This document shows, one piece after another, positions 50,000 through 58,014 of a stretch of DNA of 64,000 bases. The notes under the pieces are model-generated. The model made no database searches and was not told the origin of the DNA. It was given only the letters and a program-made list of their open reading frames with translations. Numbering within the stretch: the first letter of the stretch is position 1; every line of letters starts with the position of its first letter. Origin of the DNA: Streptomyces huiliensis (GTDB lineage: Bacteria; Actinomycetota; Actinomycetes; Streptomycetales; Streptomycetaceae); contig NZ_JAIQLH010000008.1 of assembly GCF_020037025.1 (NCBI RefSeq), positions 62,001 to 126,000 of the forward strand. The letters run 5' to 3'. Position numbers and translations under genes: made by a program.

Positions 50000-50488
50000 G
50001 TGAAGCAACTTCGGATCGGGATGCTGCTCGGCCTGTTCGCCGCGGCCGGGGTGCTGTCCTGGGCCGGTGCCCGGCTCTGGGACGCCTTCGACACGCTGCC
50101 GAGCGTGCCGGTCGCGGCGCCGATCGTGCTGGCCGTGATCGCCGTCGTCCTCTTCTCGACGGCCCTCTCGCTCCGCGGCCGGCTGCGCGCGCAGCGCGAG
50201 CGGCGCCCCGGCGCCAAGGGCGTCGACCCGCTGCTGGCGGCCCGGGCCGTGGTGTTCGGCCAGGCCAGCGCCCTGGTCGCGGCGCTGGTGTCCGGCGCGT
50301 ACGGCGGGGTGGGGGTGTTCCTGCTGCTGGACGGCATGGAGACCGACGCCCGCCGGGAGCAGACGATCTACGCCGGGGCCTCGGTGCTGGCCGGGGCTTG
50401 TGTGGTGGCCGCGGCGTTCTTCATGGAGCGGGTCTGCAAGCTCCCGGAGGACGACGACGAGGGGCCGGGGGAGGGGAAGCCCGCGTAG
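50000..50488 (+). CDS. DUF3180 membrane protein
   Basis: 162 aa. Four membrane helices at about 7-27, 37-57, 80-105 and 122-140, with polar Arg-rich loop LRGRLRAQRERRPGAKG and an acidic tail PEDDDEGPGEG. DUF3180 follows folK in many actinobacteria; role unknown. GTG at 50000 with GAGGGG upstream. Convergent with the OpuC ATPase; the stop is within a hairpin. Confidence 0.88.
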   Translation: MKQLRIGMLLGLFAAAGVLSWAGARLWDAFDTLPSVPVAAPIVLAVIAVVLFSTALSLRGRLRAQRERRPGAKGVDPLLAARAVVFGQASALVAALVSGAYGGVGVFLLLDGMETDARREQTIYAGASVLAGACVVAAAFFMERVCKLPEDDDEGPGEGKPA

Positions 50489-50511
50489 GCTCCCCCGCTC
50501 CCCGGGGAGCC
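50488..50511. terminator. Bidirectional terminator between DUF3180 and OpuC ATPase genes
   Basis: GGCTCCCC (50488-50495) with GGGGAGCC (50504-50511), 8-bp stem, in the 25-bp convergent gap; overlaps the last base of the DUF3180 stop. Confidence 0.65.
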
Positions 50512-50513
50512 GC

Positions 50514-51701
50514 TCAGCTCGGCGCGGGCGCCTGCAGCCCCCCGCCGGTCGGCTCGGTCCGGTCGGCCCGCCGCGCGTCGTCCCCGACCGAGCGCCGCAG
50601 GGCTCCGTGCAGGCTGGTCGGGGTGAGGACGCCGAGGAAGTGGTCCCTGCGGTCGCCGTCGAGCACCGCGATCCACCCGGCGTCGTGCTGGAGCATGGTG
50701 CTGAACGCCTGCTTCAGCGACGCCCCCAGGGGCAGCCAGGCGTCCATGTGCCGGGCGTGGTCCCGTACGGTGCCGCCGTTCGCGTGGACGATCGCGTCCG
50801 CCGCCACCCAGCCGTGCAGCCGCTCGCCGTCGTCGAGGACGACGGCCCAGTCGGCGTGCTCGCCGGCGAGCACGCCGAGGGCGGACTCCACCGGGTCGTC
50901 CAGGTGGACGACGGGAGGCTGCTCCAGGTCGCCGCGTTCGATCGGGGTGACGGAGAGCCGCTTCAGACCGCGGTCGGCGCCGACGAAGTCGGCGACGTAG
51001 GGCGTGGCGGGGGCGCCGAGCACCATCGAGGGCGCGTCGAGCTGCTCGATGCGGCCGTGCCCGTAGACCGCGATGCGGTCCCCCAGCCGGACCGCCTCCT
51101 CGATGTCGTGGGTGACGAAGAGCACGGTCTTGCGCACCTGTGACTGGAGGCGCAGGAACTCGTTCTGCAGCCGTTCGCGGACGACCGGGTCGACGGCGCC
51201 GAACGGTTCGTCCATCAGGAGGACGGGCGGGTCGGCGGCGAGGGCGCGGGCGACGCCGACGCGCTGCCGCTGGCCGCCGGAGAGCTGGTCGGGGTAGCGG
51301 CTCCCGTGGACGGCGGGGTCGAGGCCGACGAGCTCCAGCAGCTCGGCGGCGCGGTCGCGGGCCTTCTTCCGCTGCCAGCCGAGCAGGTGGGGGACGGTCG
51401 CGGTGTTGTCGAGCACCGTCTTGTGCGGGAACAGCCCGACCTGCTGGATCACGTAGCCGATGCGGCGGCGCAGGGCGACCGGGTCGGTCTCCGCTATGTC
51501 CGCGCCGTCCAGCAGGATCCGACCCTCGGTCGGTTCAATCAGCCGGTTGACCATCTTCATCGTGGTGGTCTTGCCACAGCCGGACGGTCCGACGAGCGTG
51601 ACCAGCTCGCCCTCCGCCACTTCGAAGGACAGGTCGTCCACGGCGGTCGTGCCATCGGCGTAGCGCTTGGTGACGTGCTCGAATCGGATCACGCCCCCCA
51701 T
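50514..51701 (-). CDS. OpuC-type betaine/choline ABC transporter ATP-binding protein
   Basis: 395 aa. Walker A VGPSGCGKTT (about 35-44), Q-loop YVIQQVGLFP, signature LSGGQRQRVGVARAL, Walker B VLLMDEPFGAVDP, switch VTHDIEEAV. The C-terminal ~130 residues contain a CBS-pair-like regulatory domain (PPVVHLDDPVESAL..., DHFLGVLTPTSLHGAL), typical of osmosensing OpuA/OpuC/ProV ATPases. ATG at 51699-51701 (MGGVIRFEHV) with GGGGAAG upstream; the open frame extends further but is not coding. Divergent from the two permeases and binding protein it should serve. Confidence 0.93.
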   Translation of the reverse strand: MGGVIRFEHVTKRYADGTTAVDDLSFEVAEGELVTLVGPSGCGKTTTMKMVNRLIEPTEGRILLDGADIAETDPVALRRRIGYVIQQVGLFPHKTVLDNTATVPHLLGWQRKKARDRAAELLELVGLDPAVHGSRYPDQLSGGQRQRVGVARALAADPPVLLMDEPFGAVDPVVRERLQNEFLRLQSQVRKTVLFVTHDIEEAVRLGDRIAVYGHGRIEQLDAPSMVLGAPATPYVADFVGADRGLKRLSVTPIERGDLEQPPVVHLDDPVESALGVLAGEHADWAVVLDDGERLHGWVAADAIVHANGGTVRDHARHMDAWLPLGASLKQAFSTMLQHDAGWIAVLDGDRRDHFLGVLTPTSLHGALRRSVGDDARRADRTEPTGGGLQAPAPS

Positions 51702-51831
51702 TGTTGCCACATCTTCCCCGGTCGTGACGTGTCGGAGCCCTGGCTGTAAGACGGCCCACAGGCGATTGTCAGTGGTGGGCGTTAGGGTCGCCAGTAACCG
51801 TCGGTGAAGGCCAAGGGGGAGGTGAGCGCGC

Positions 51832-52578
51832 ATGGCGGGGCAGGGCGGCAACTGTCTGATCGACAACGACTGGATCTGCGGCGAGTACGTGCGGACGCGG
51901 AGCCACGAGCTCGTCGACGCGACCGTGCAGCACATCGGCATCACGCTGGCGTCCGTCGGCATAGGGCTGCTCATCGCGTTCCCGCTGGCGCTGGCGGCCC
52001 GCCGCTGGCGCGGTGTCGCGGGCCCGGTGCTCGGGCTGACCACGGTGCTCTACACGATTCCGTCCCTGGCGATGTTCTCGCTGCTGGTGCCGGTCTTCGG
52101 GCTCTCGGCGGCCGTGGTGGTCACCGGCCTGGTGCTCTACTCGCTGACCATCCTGGTGCGGAACATCCTGGCCGGGCTGGCCGCCGTGCCGGAGGAGGCC
52201 CGTGAGGCGGCGCGAGGCATGGGGTACGGGCCGGTGCGGCTGCTGTTCGGGGTGGAGCTGCCGCTCGCCCTGCCGGCGGTGATGGCGGGGGTCCGGATCG
52301 CCACCGTGTCCACGGTCTCGCTGACCACCGTCGGCGCGCTCACCGGCTACGGCGGGCTGGGCAATCTGATCTACGAGGGGCTGCACAGCATCTTCAAGGC
52401 CCAGGTCCTGACCGCCTCGGTGCTCTGCGTCCTGCTGGCCGTCGTGGCGGACGTGCTGCTGCTGGGGCTCCAGCGGCTGCTGACGCCCTGGACGCGGAAG
52501 CCGCGCGCGCGGCGGGGGGCCGGGGGAGCCGGGACAGCGCTGTCGGCGCGCGACGAGCGGAAGGAGGCGGTGGTCTGA
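51832..52578 (+). CDS. OpuC-type ABC transporter permease 1
   Basis: 248 aa. BPD-type inner-membrane permease, about five to six helices between 30 and 220. The EAA loop is seen as VPEEAREAARGMGYGPVRLLFGVELPLALPAVMAGV (about 121-157), which contacts the ATPase. The N-terminal segment NCLIDNDWICGEYV resembles OpuCB-type starts. A basic tail follows residue 225. ATG at 51832 with GGAGGTGA upstream. The stop overlaps the next ATG (TGATG). Confidence 0.92.
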   Translation: MAGQGGNCLIDNDWICGEYVRTRSHELVDATVQHIGITLASVGIGLLIAFPLALAARRWRGVAGPVLGLTTVLYTIPSLAMFSLLVPVFGLSAAVVVTGLVLYSLTILVRNILAGLAAVPEEAREAARGMGYGPVRLLFGVELPLALPAVMAGVRIATVSTVSLTTVGALTGYGGLGNLIYEGLHSIFKAQVLTASVLCVLLAVVADVLLLGLQRLLTPWTRKPRARRGAGGAGTALSARDERKEAVV

Positions 52579-53273
52579 TGGGTGTCGTCTCCCGGACGTG
52601 GACGTGGCTGGCCACCGGTTCGCACTGGTCGGGGCCGGACGGGGTCTGGCACCGGCTCGCCGAGCACCTCCAGCTGACCGTGGTGTGCCTGGCCCTCTCC
52701 TGCGCGATCGCCCTGCCCCTCGCCATCGTGCTGGGGCACACCGGCCGGGGCGGCGCGCTGGCCGTCAACCTCTCCAACGCGGGCCGGGCGGTGCCCACTT
52801 TCGCCGTGCTGGTCCTGCTCACCCTGGGCCCGCTGGGTACGTACGACTCATGGCCCACGGTCATCGCCCTCGTCCTCTTCGCGATACCCCCGCTGCTGAC
52901 CAACGCCTACGTGGGCATGCGGGAGGTGGACCGCGACGTGGTCGAGGCCGCCCGGGGCATGGGGATGTCGGGCCGGCAGGTCATCGGACGGGTCGAACTG
53001 CCCCTGGCCATGCCGCTGGTGATGACCGGCGTGCGGTCGGCCGCCGTGCAGGTGGTGGCGACCGTCTCCATCGCGGCGATGGTCGGCGGCGGTGGGCTGG
53101 GGCGGATCATCACGGCGGGGTTCCGGCTCACCGACACGCCTCAGGTGGTGGCCGGCGCCCTGCTGGTGGCCGTCCTCGCCCTGGTGGTGGAGGCGGTGTT
53201 CGTCGTGCTGGAGCGCTGGTTGGGGCGTCGGAATCGGCATCCCTTGAACCCAAAGGTCGCCGAGAGCACCTGA
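52578..53273 (+). CDS. OpuC-type ABC transporter permease 2
   Basis: 231 aa. Second BPD permease of the same importer, with the EAA loop VDRDVVEAARGMGMSGRQVI (about 117-136) and helices spanning about 30-220 (VVCLALSCAIALPLAIVLG first, LVAVLALVVEAVFVVLE last). ATG overlaps the upstream stop by 1 base, giving translational coupling. A 7-bp hairpin follows at the stop. Confidence 0.92.
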   Translation: MGVVSRTWTWLATGSHWSGPDGVWHRLAEHLQLTVVCLALSCAIALPLAIVLGHTGRGGALAVNLSNAGRAVPTFAVLVLLTLGPLGTYDSWPTVIALVLFAIPPLLTNAYVGMREVDRDVVEAARGMGMSGRQVIGRVELPLAMPLVMTGVRSAAVQVVATVSIAAMVGGGGLGRIITAGFRLTDTPQVVAGALLVAVLALVVEAVFVVLERWLGRRNRHPLNPKVAEST

Positions 53274-53291
53274 GCTGACTGACTGTCAGCT
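53273..53291 (+). other. Small hairpin between permease 2 and binding protein genes
   Basis: AGCTGAC-TGACT-GTCAGCT, perfect 7-bp arms, overlapping the last base of the permease stop. Could stabilise or partially terminate the transcript, as often seen where binding protein and permease levels differ. Confidence 0.45.
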
Positions 53292-53326
53292 GACGCAACG
53301 TCACATAGGACCGAATGGAGTGCCGC

Positions 53327-54313
53327 ATGACCAGCACCATCCCGCGCCGCGCGCGGGCCGCCCGCGCCGCGCTGGCGGCGGCGGGAGTCGCCGCCCTGAC
53401 GGCGGGCCTGGCCGCTTGCGGCGGGGACAGCCTGGAGAAGTCCGGGGGCGGGGGCGGGGGATCCAGTGCGTCGGGCCGCGGATCCCTGGTGATCGGATCC
53501 GCCTCGTTCACCGAGTCGAAGGTGCTCGCGGAAATATACGCGGGCCTGTTGAAGGACGCCGGATATTCCACCTCGATCAAGACGGTGGACGCGCGCGAGC
53601 TGTATGAACCGGCGCTGGAGAAGGGGCAGATCGATGTCGTCCCGGAGTACGCGGCGACGCTCGCCGAATTCCTGAACAAGAAGCAGAACGGGAAGGACGC
53701 TCCGCAGGTCGCCTCGGCGGACTCGGACACCACGCTGAAGGCGCTGCGTAAACTCGCCGAACCGCGGGGGCTCAAGGTGCTGGACGCCGGCCGGGCCGTG
53801 GATCAGAACGCGTTCGCCGTGTCGGCCGAGTTCGCGAGGAAACACCAGCTCAAGACGCTTTCGGACCTCGGGGCATCGAAGGAGTCGGTCAAGCTCGCGG
53901 CAGGTGACGAGTGCACCGCGCGGCCCTTCTGCAAGCCCGGTCTGGAGAAGACCTACGGCATCCGCGTCGCGGGCATCGACCCCTTGGAGGTCGGCAGTAC
54001 CCAGGCCAAGCAGGCGGTCAGGAACGGCAAGGACCAGATGGTCCTCACGACGACCACGGACGCCACGCTGGAACAGTTCGGTCTTGTCGTGCTTGAGGAC
54101 GACAAGAAATTGCAGAACTCCGACAACGTGCTGCCGGTGGTGAATGCGCGGAAGGCGGGTTCGCCGCAGGTCGTGGAAGCGCTCGGCAAACTCAACAAGG
54201 TGCTGACCACGGAAGACCTCAGCGAACTCAACAAGAAGGTGGATGCCGAGCGGCTCAAGCCGGCGGATGTGGCCGCGCAGTACCTCAAGGACAAGGGGTT
54301 GCTGGGCAAGTAG
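53327..54313 (+). CDS. OpuC-type glycine betaine/choline-binding lipoprotein
   Basis: 328 aa. Lipoprotein signal with lipobox LAAC at Cys31, followed by a Gly/Ser linker. OpuAC-like substrate-binding fold: IGSASFTESKVLAEIYAGLL, GQIDVVPEYAATLAEFL, LGVLD-type segments, and QAVRNGKDQMVLTTTTDATLEQFGLVVLEDD. Two cysteines (DECTARPFCKPG) may form a disulfide. ATG 53327 has GGAG 7 bases upstream; ATG 53315 precedes that site. Likely ligand is a quaternary ammonium osmolyte; not resolved by sequence. Confidence 0.92.
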   Translation: MTSTIPRRARAARAALAAAGVAALTAGLAACGGDSLEKSGGGGGGSSASGRGSLVIGSASFTESKVLAEIYAGLLKDAGYSTSIKTVDARELYEPALEKGQIDVVPEYAATLAEFLNKKQNGKDAPQVASADSDTTLKALRKLAEPRGLKVLDAGRAVDQNAFAVSAEFARKHQLKTLSDLGASKESVKLAAGDECTARPFCKPGLEKTYGIRVAGIDPLEVGSTQAKQAVRNGKDQMVLTTTTDATLEQFGLVVLEDDKKLQNSDNVLPVVNARKAGSPQVVEALGKLNKVLTTEDLSELNKKVDAERLKPADVAAQYLKDKGLLGK

Positions 54314-54410
54314 GAGGGGGCCCGGGGAGGCAAGGAGGGGGCGGGTAGGGGACAAGTAAGATCAAGGGAACGGTTTGGTGCCGGAGTCACACTTTCGTCG
54401 CAACGCACGG

Positions 54411-54416
54411 TAAGTT
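54411..54416 (+). promoter_or_regulatory. Leaderless-type -10 element TAAGTT
   Basis: TAAGTT followed by 7 bases and the ATG of the coiled-coil membrane protein gene, which has no ribosome binding site. Confidence 0.5.
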
Positions 54417-54423
54417 TCTGGCC

Positions 54424-55557
54424 ATGCCACGAGGACGCCACCGCCATTCCACATCCCTGCACCGGCTTCTTCCCTCTTCGCTGGTCGCCGCGACCTCGGT
54501 CGCCTGTGCGGCCGGAGCCTGGACAGTGGGCGAAACGGTCGTCATACGCGGCCTCGCCGCGGGTGCCGCCGTGGCGGCCGTGGTCGGCTCGGTGCTGATG
54601 CGCCGTTGGGACCGGTCGGCGGGCAAGCGGGTTGCCCAGCTCACCGCGGCCCGCGCCCGCGACGAGTGGAAGACGGACGAGCGCCTCGCCGAGCTCGAGA
54701 CGGACCTGGAGGAGACCCGCCAGGCCCGCGCCCGGCTGGAGACCAAGCTCCGCGGCAAGCGCGCCGAGCTGGCCCGGCTCCGCACCGAGCACGCCGACCT
54801 GCTGCGCCGCTACGCCACCGCCGAGACCGAGCGGGCCAGCGCTCTTGAAGGGCGGCGGCTGCTGGAGAGCGAGCGCTCGGCGATCGGCGCTTCCGGCGAG
54901 GGCGAGGCCGTCGGGGCCGCCGGGGACGCCGACGAGAAGGCCGGAGTGCCCAAGGCCGCGCGGGCCCTGGAGTCCGCCATGCAGGCCCGCTCCCTGGTGC
55001 AGGCCCGCTCCGACGGGCAGGTCGGTGCGCGGGAGTACCGCAGGGCGGCGGACGCGCTGCGGGATCTTACGCGGAACGGGGCGGTGCAGCGGGAGGCCGA
55101 GGAGCGGGCTTCGGCGGCTTCCGCCGAGGTGAGTGCGCCTGCCGTGTCGGCTGCTCCTGCGCTTCCGGTTCCGGCTCCTGCTCCCGTTGCGCCTGCCGCG
55201 CCTGCCGCGCCTGCCGCGCCTGCCGCGCCCGAGCCCGTCGTCGCGCAGGACAGTGCGCCCGCGGTCCGTCCCGAGGCGGCCGTGGCCGTGCGCGACAGCC
55301 GTCCCGCCATGCCCGTACGGCGTCCCGCGCCTCCGGTGCGGCGGGCCACGGGCGGGTTCGACTTCTTCGGTACGCGGCACCGGGCGAAGCAGGCCGCTGC
55401 CGCGGCTCAGGCAGCTGTCGAGGAGCAGGATCTCGCCGATGTCGTCGGCGAGGAGGCGTTGGCCGCCGGGCGGAACGCCGACGAGCGGGTCATCGATCTG
55501 ACGGCTCATGACGAGACCGAGCAGATCGATGTGGCGGAGCTCCGCGACGCGATCTGA
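54424..55557 (+). CDS. Membrane-anchored coiled-coil protein, unknown function
   Basis: 377 aa. Two hydrophobic stretches at about 18-33 and 40-57 (VVIRGLAAGAAVAAVVGSVL), then a coiled coil at about 68-150 (RLAELETDLEETRQARARLE, then GKRAELARLRTEHADLLRRY), a helical Ala/Glu part, an Ala/Pro linker around 235-270 with tandem APA/PAAPAAPA units from a 9-bp DNA repeat (55187-55230), and a conserved-looking C-terminal patch ATGGFDFFGTRHRAKQ plus acidic ERVIDLTAHDETEQIDVAEL. Topology resembles cytoskeleton or envelope scaffolds. Probably leaderless (TAAGTT-N7-ATG). No family recognised. Confidence 0.8.
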   Translation: MPRGRHRHSTSLHRLLPSSLVAATSVACAAGAWTVGETVVIRGLAAGAAVAAVVGSVLMRRWDRSAGKRVAQLTAARARDEWKTDERLAELETDLEETRQARARLETKLRGKRAELARLRTEHADLLRRYATAETERASALEGRRLLESERSAIGASGEGEAVGAAGDADEKAGVPKAARALESAMQARSLVQARSDGQVGAREYRRAADALRDLTRNGAVQREAEERASAASAEVSAPAVSAAPALPVPAPAPVAPAAPAAPAAPAAPEPVVAQDSAPAVRPEAAVAVRDSRPAMPVRRPAPPVRRATGGFDFFGTRHRAKQAAAAAQAAVEEQDLADVVGEEALAAGRNADERVIDLTAHDETEQIDVAELRDAI

Positions 55558-55623
55558 GGCGCCTGCGGCGGGCTTGTGCCCCAGCCCCGCCCCTTCGCCG
55601 ATTCCCGGGGGCTCCGCCCCCAG

Positions 55624-55688
55624 CCCCCCGAAGCGCGCTCCGCGCGCTGTCCTCAAGCGCCGGACGGGCTGAATCGCCTGTCCGGCGC
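55624..55688. repeat. Streptomyces interspersed intergenic repeat, copy B
   Basis: Shares GCGCTCCGCGCG and GTCCTCAAGCGCCGGACGGGCTGA with copy A at 37692. Its hairpin has perfect 9-bp arms GCGCCGGAC (55657-55665) and GTCCGGCGC (55680-55688) and abuts the stop of the convergent nuoD gene, so it likely serves as a terminator for both sides. Confidence 0.8.
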
Positions 55689-56831
55689 CTACTTGTCGAT
55701 GTCCCCCACCACGAAGAACAACGACCCCAGAATCGCCACCATGTCCGCCACCAGCGTCCCGGGCAGCAGCTCCACCAGCGCCTGGATGTTGTTGTACGAA
55801 GCGGACCGCAGCTTCAGCCGGTACGGCGTCTTCTCGCCCTTGGACACCAGGTAGTACCCGTTGAGCCCGAGCGGATTCTCGGTCCACGCGTAAGTGGCGC
55901 CCTCAGGCGCCTTGAGCACCTTGGGAAGGCGCTGGTTCACCGGGCCGGGCGGGAGTTCCGCCAGCCGGTCGAGGCAGGCGTCGGCCAGGGCGAGGGCGTT
56001 GTGGGTCTGGTCGAGGAGGCACTCGAAGCGGGCGAGGCAGTCGCCCTCCTCGCGGGTGACGACCTTCAGGACGTCCGCGAGCTCCCCGTAGGCCAGGTAG
56101 GGCTCGTCGCGCCGCAGGTCGAAGTCGACGCCGGAGGCTCGCGCGATGGGGCCGCTCACGCCGTAGGCGTGCACGGTCTCGCGGGAGAGGACGCCGACGC
56201 CGCGGGTGCGGCCGCGGAAGATCTCGTTGCCGAGGACGAGGCGGTCGTGGACGTCCATGCGGGAGCGGACCTCGGCGACGGCCTGCCGGGCGCGGTCGGT
56301 CCAGCCGGCGGGCAGGTCCTCCTTGAGGCCGCCGACGCGGTTGAACATGTAGTGCATCCGGCCGCCGGAGACCTCCTCCAGCACCGCCTGGAGCACCTCG
56401 CGCTCGCGGAAGGCGTGGAAGACGGGGGTGATGCCGCCGAGCTCCAGGGGATAGGAGCCGAGGAACATGAGGTGGTTGAGGATCCGGTTCAGCTCGGCCA
56501 GCAGGGTGCGGAGCCACACCGCGCGCTCGGGCACCTCCATGCCCAGCATGCGCTCGACGGCCATGACGACGCCGAGCTCGTTGGAGAACGCGGACAGCCA
56601 GTCGTGGCGGTTGGCGAGCATGACGATCTGGCGGTAGTCGCGGGCCTCGAAGAGCTTCTCCGCGCCGCGGTGCATGTAGCCGATCACCGGCTCGGCGCTG
56701 CGGACGCGCTCCCCGTCGAGGACGAGGCGCAGCCGCAGCACCCCGTGGGTGGAGGGGTGCTGCGGGCCGATGTTGAGCACCATGTCCGTGCTCTCCGCCG
56801 CGCCGCCGATGCCGACTGTCGTCTCCGTCAT
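55689..56831 (-). CDS. Orphan NADH-quinone oxidoreductase subunit D (NuoD paralogue)
   Basis: 380 aa. Complete 49-kDa-like subunit: [15 protein letters not shown] (His29 = quinone-site His59 of NDUFS2), [15 protein letters not shown] (Arg55 = NDUFS2 Arg85), and RIGG-type [15 protein letters not shown]. The quinone-site Tyr (NDUFS2 Tyr108, Thermus Nqo4 Tyr87) is replaced by Trp78 in [10 protein letters not shown]. No other nuo gene is in the window, so this is not the main complex I locus; Streptomyces carry such a second nuoD. Start ATG at 56829-56831, no ribosome binding site, 12 bp after the methyltransferase stop: same operon. A repeat hairpin terminates it. Confidence 0.9.
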   Translation of the reverse strand: MTETTVGIGGAAESTDMVLNIGPQHPSTHGVLRLRLVLDGERVRSAEPVIGYMHRGAEKLFEARDYRQIVMLANRHDWLSAFSNELGVVMAVERMLGMEVPERAVWLRTLLAELNRILNHLMFLGSYPLELGGITPVFHAFREREVLQAVLEEVSGGRMHYMFNRVGGLKEDLPAGWTDRARQAVAEVRSRMDVHDRLVLGNEIFRGRTRGVGVLSRETVHAYGVSGPIARASGVDFDLRRDEPYLAYGELADVLKVVTREEGDCLARFECLLDQTHNALALADACLDRLAELPPGPVNQRLPKVLKAPEGATYAWTENPLGLNGYYLVSKGEKTPYRLKLRSASYNNIQALVELLPGTLVADMVAILGSLFFVVGDIDK

Positions 56832-56843
56832 GGGGACAGTTTC

Positions 56844-57863
56844 TCAGCCGGGCCAGGACGGTCGCGCGCTCGTGTCCTCCGGGAGGAGGTCCGCGCACTC
56901 CGGGCCGACGGGCTGGAGCAGCCAGCGGAAGCCGCCCATGCCGCCCGGCGACGTCAGCTCGCCCGCCGCGCTCGCCGCCCCCAGGGCGCGGACGTAGGCG
57001 GCCGGGTCCGAGGAAGCCAGGGCGAGCGGCGGCCGACGGCCGTCCACGCCCAGGGCCCGGAGCGCGGCGCGCTGGCTGAGCAGCGTGGCGCCGGGGCCGG
57101 CGCAGGCGTCGAGGGCCACGTGGGCGGTGATGTCACAGCTGCCGTCGGGCACCGGGCGTACCTCCCGGCCCTCGCGGAAGCCGGTCAGGGTGCCGAACGG
57201 CGGGCGGGTGGCGCGCTCGTGCGCGTAGTCGACGGCCACCGCCAGGCCGGCCCGCAGGGTGCCGACCGCCCGGGACCACGCCTCGTCCCGCGTCCGGCCG
57301 ATCTCGGCGCGGCTGCCCGGCGGCGCGCCCTCCAGCGGCCACCAGCGGGCCAGCCACTCGGCGTCCGGGCCCGAGACCGGGTCGCCGGGCAGCTCCTCGC
57401 CGTCCTCCTGGACGAGTACCTGGCGCGGGGTGCCGCCGCCGTCGGTCTCGACGACGTCCACCGGGACGTTGTCCAGCCACTCGTTGGCGAAGAGGAGGCC
57501 GGTCACCCCTTCGGGTGGCGTGTCCCGCCAGACGACGCGCTCGTCGAGGCCGTCGGGACGGCCGGCGCGCTCCACGGCGTACGGCCGGAGCCGGCCGGCC
57601 AGCTCGGGCGGGCACTGCGCGAGCACCCCGGTGGTCAGCTCGCCGCGCCCGGCGCCCATGTCGACGAAGGCCAGCTCCGCCGGTGAGCCCAGGGCGCGGT
57701 CGACCCTCCGCAGCAACTCGGCGACCGCGCCCGCGTACAGCGGGGAGGCGTGCACGGCGGTGCGGAAGTGGCCGGCGGGGCCTTCGGGGCGTCGGTAGAA
57801 GCCATGAGGGCCGTAGAGGGCGGCTTCCGCCGCCGCCCGCCAAGTGCGCGTCCCGGGTGTCAT
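56844..57863 (-). CDS. SAM-dependent methyltransferase, MidA/NDUFAF7 family (DUF185)
   Basis: 339 aa. N-terminal [30 protein letters not shown] matches the family's substrate-contacting start; SAM motif [17 protein letters not shown] (about 66-81); [34 protein letters not shown] and ITAHVALDA follow. NDUFAF7, the mitochondrial relative, symmetrically dimethylates Arg85 of NDUFS2 (the NuoD homologue) during complex I assembly. Directly upstream of the nuoD paralogue (12 bp), so the pair is almost certainly co-transcribed. Probably leaderless: TAGCGT lies 6 bases upstream of the ATG at 57861-57863. Divergent from the histidine kinase. Confidence 0.9.
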   Translation of the reverse strand: MTPGTRTWRAAAEAALYGPHGFYRRPEGPAGHFRTAVHASPLYAGAVAELLRRVDRALGSPAELAFVDMGAGRGELTTGVLAQCPPELAGRLRPYAVERAGRPDGLDERVVWRDTPPEGVTGLLFANEWLDNVPVDVVETDGGGTPRQVLVQEDGEELPGDPVSGPDAEWLARWWPLEGAPPGSRAEIGRTRDEAWSRAVGTLRAGLAVAVDYAHERATRPPFGTLTGFREGREVRPVPDGSCDITAHVALDACAGPGATLLSQRAALRALGVDGRRPPLALASSDPAAYVRALGAASAAGELTSPGGMGGFRWLLQPVGPECADLLPEDTSARPSWPG

Positions 57864-57869
57864 GTCCCC

Positions 57870-57875
57870 ACGCTA
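57870..57875 (-). promoter_or_regulatory. Leaderless-type -10 element TAGCGT for methyltransferase-nuoD
   Basis: Minus strand TAGCGT, 6 bases, then ATG at 57863. Confidence 0.45.
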
Positions 57876-58001
57876 TGCGCCCCCGGGCGTTCGCATCCTC
57901 CCGCGTGCCCCGGCGTCCCGCCGCGTCCCTCCACCTTGGGGAGTAGGCGGAGCGAACCGGGATCGATCGCCGGAGGGACCCCGGCACCCGGACGAGGTGC
58001 C

Positions 58002-58007
58002 TACGCT
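58002..58007 (+). promoter_or_regulatory. Leaderless-type -10 element TACGCT for the histidine kinase
   Basis: TACGCT followed by 7 bases and GTG at 58015; same hexamer as at 24747 and 47196. Confidence 0.5.
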
Positions 58008-58014
58008 GGGTGAC

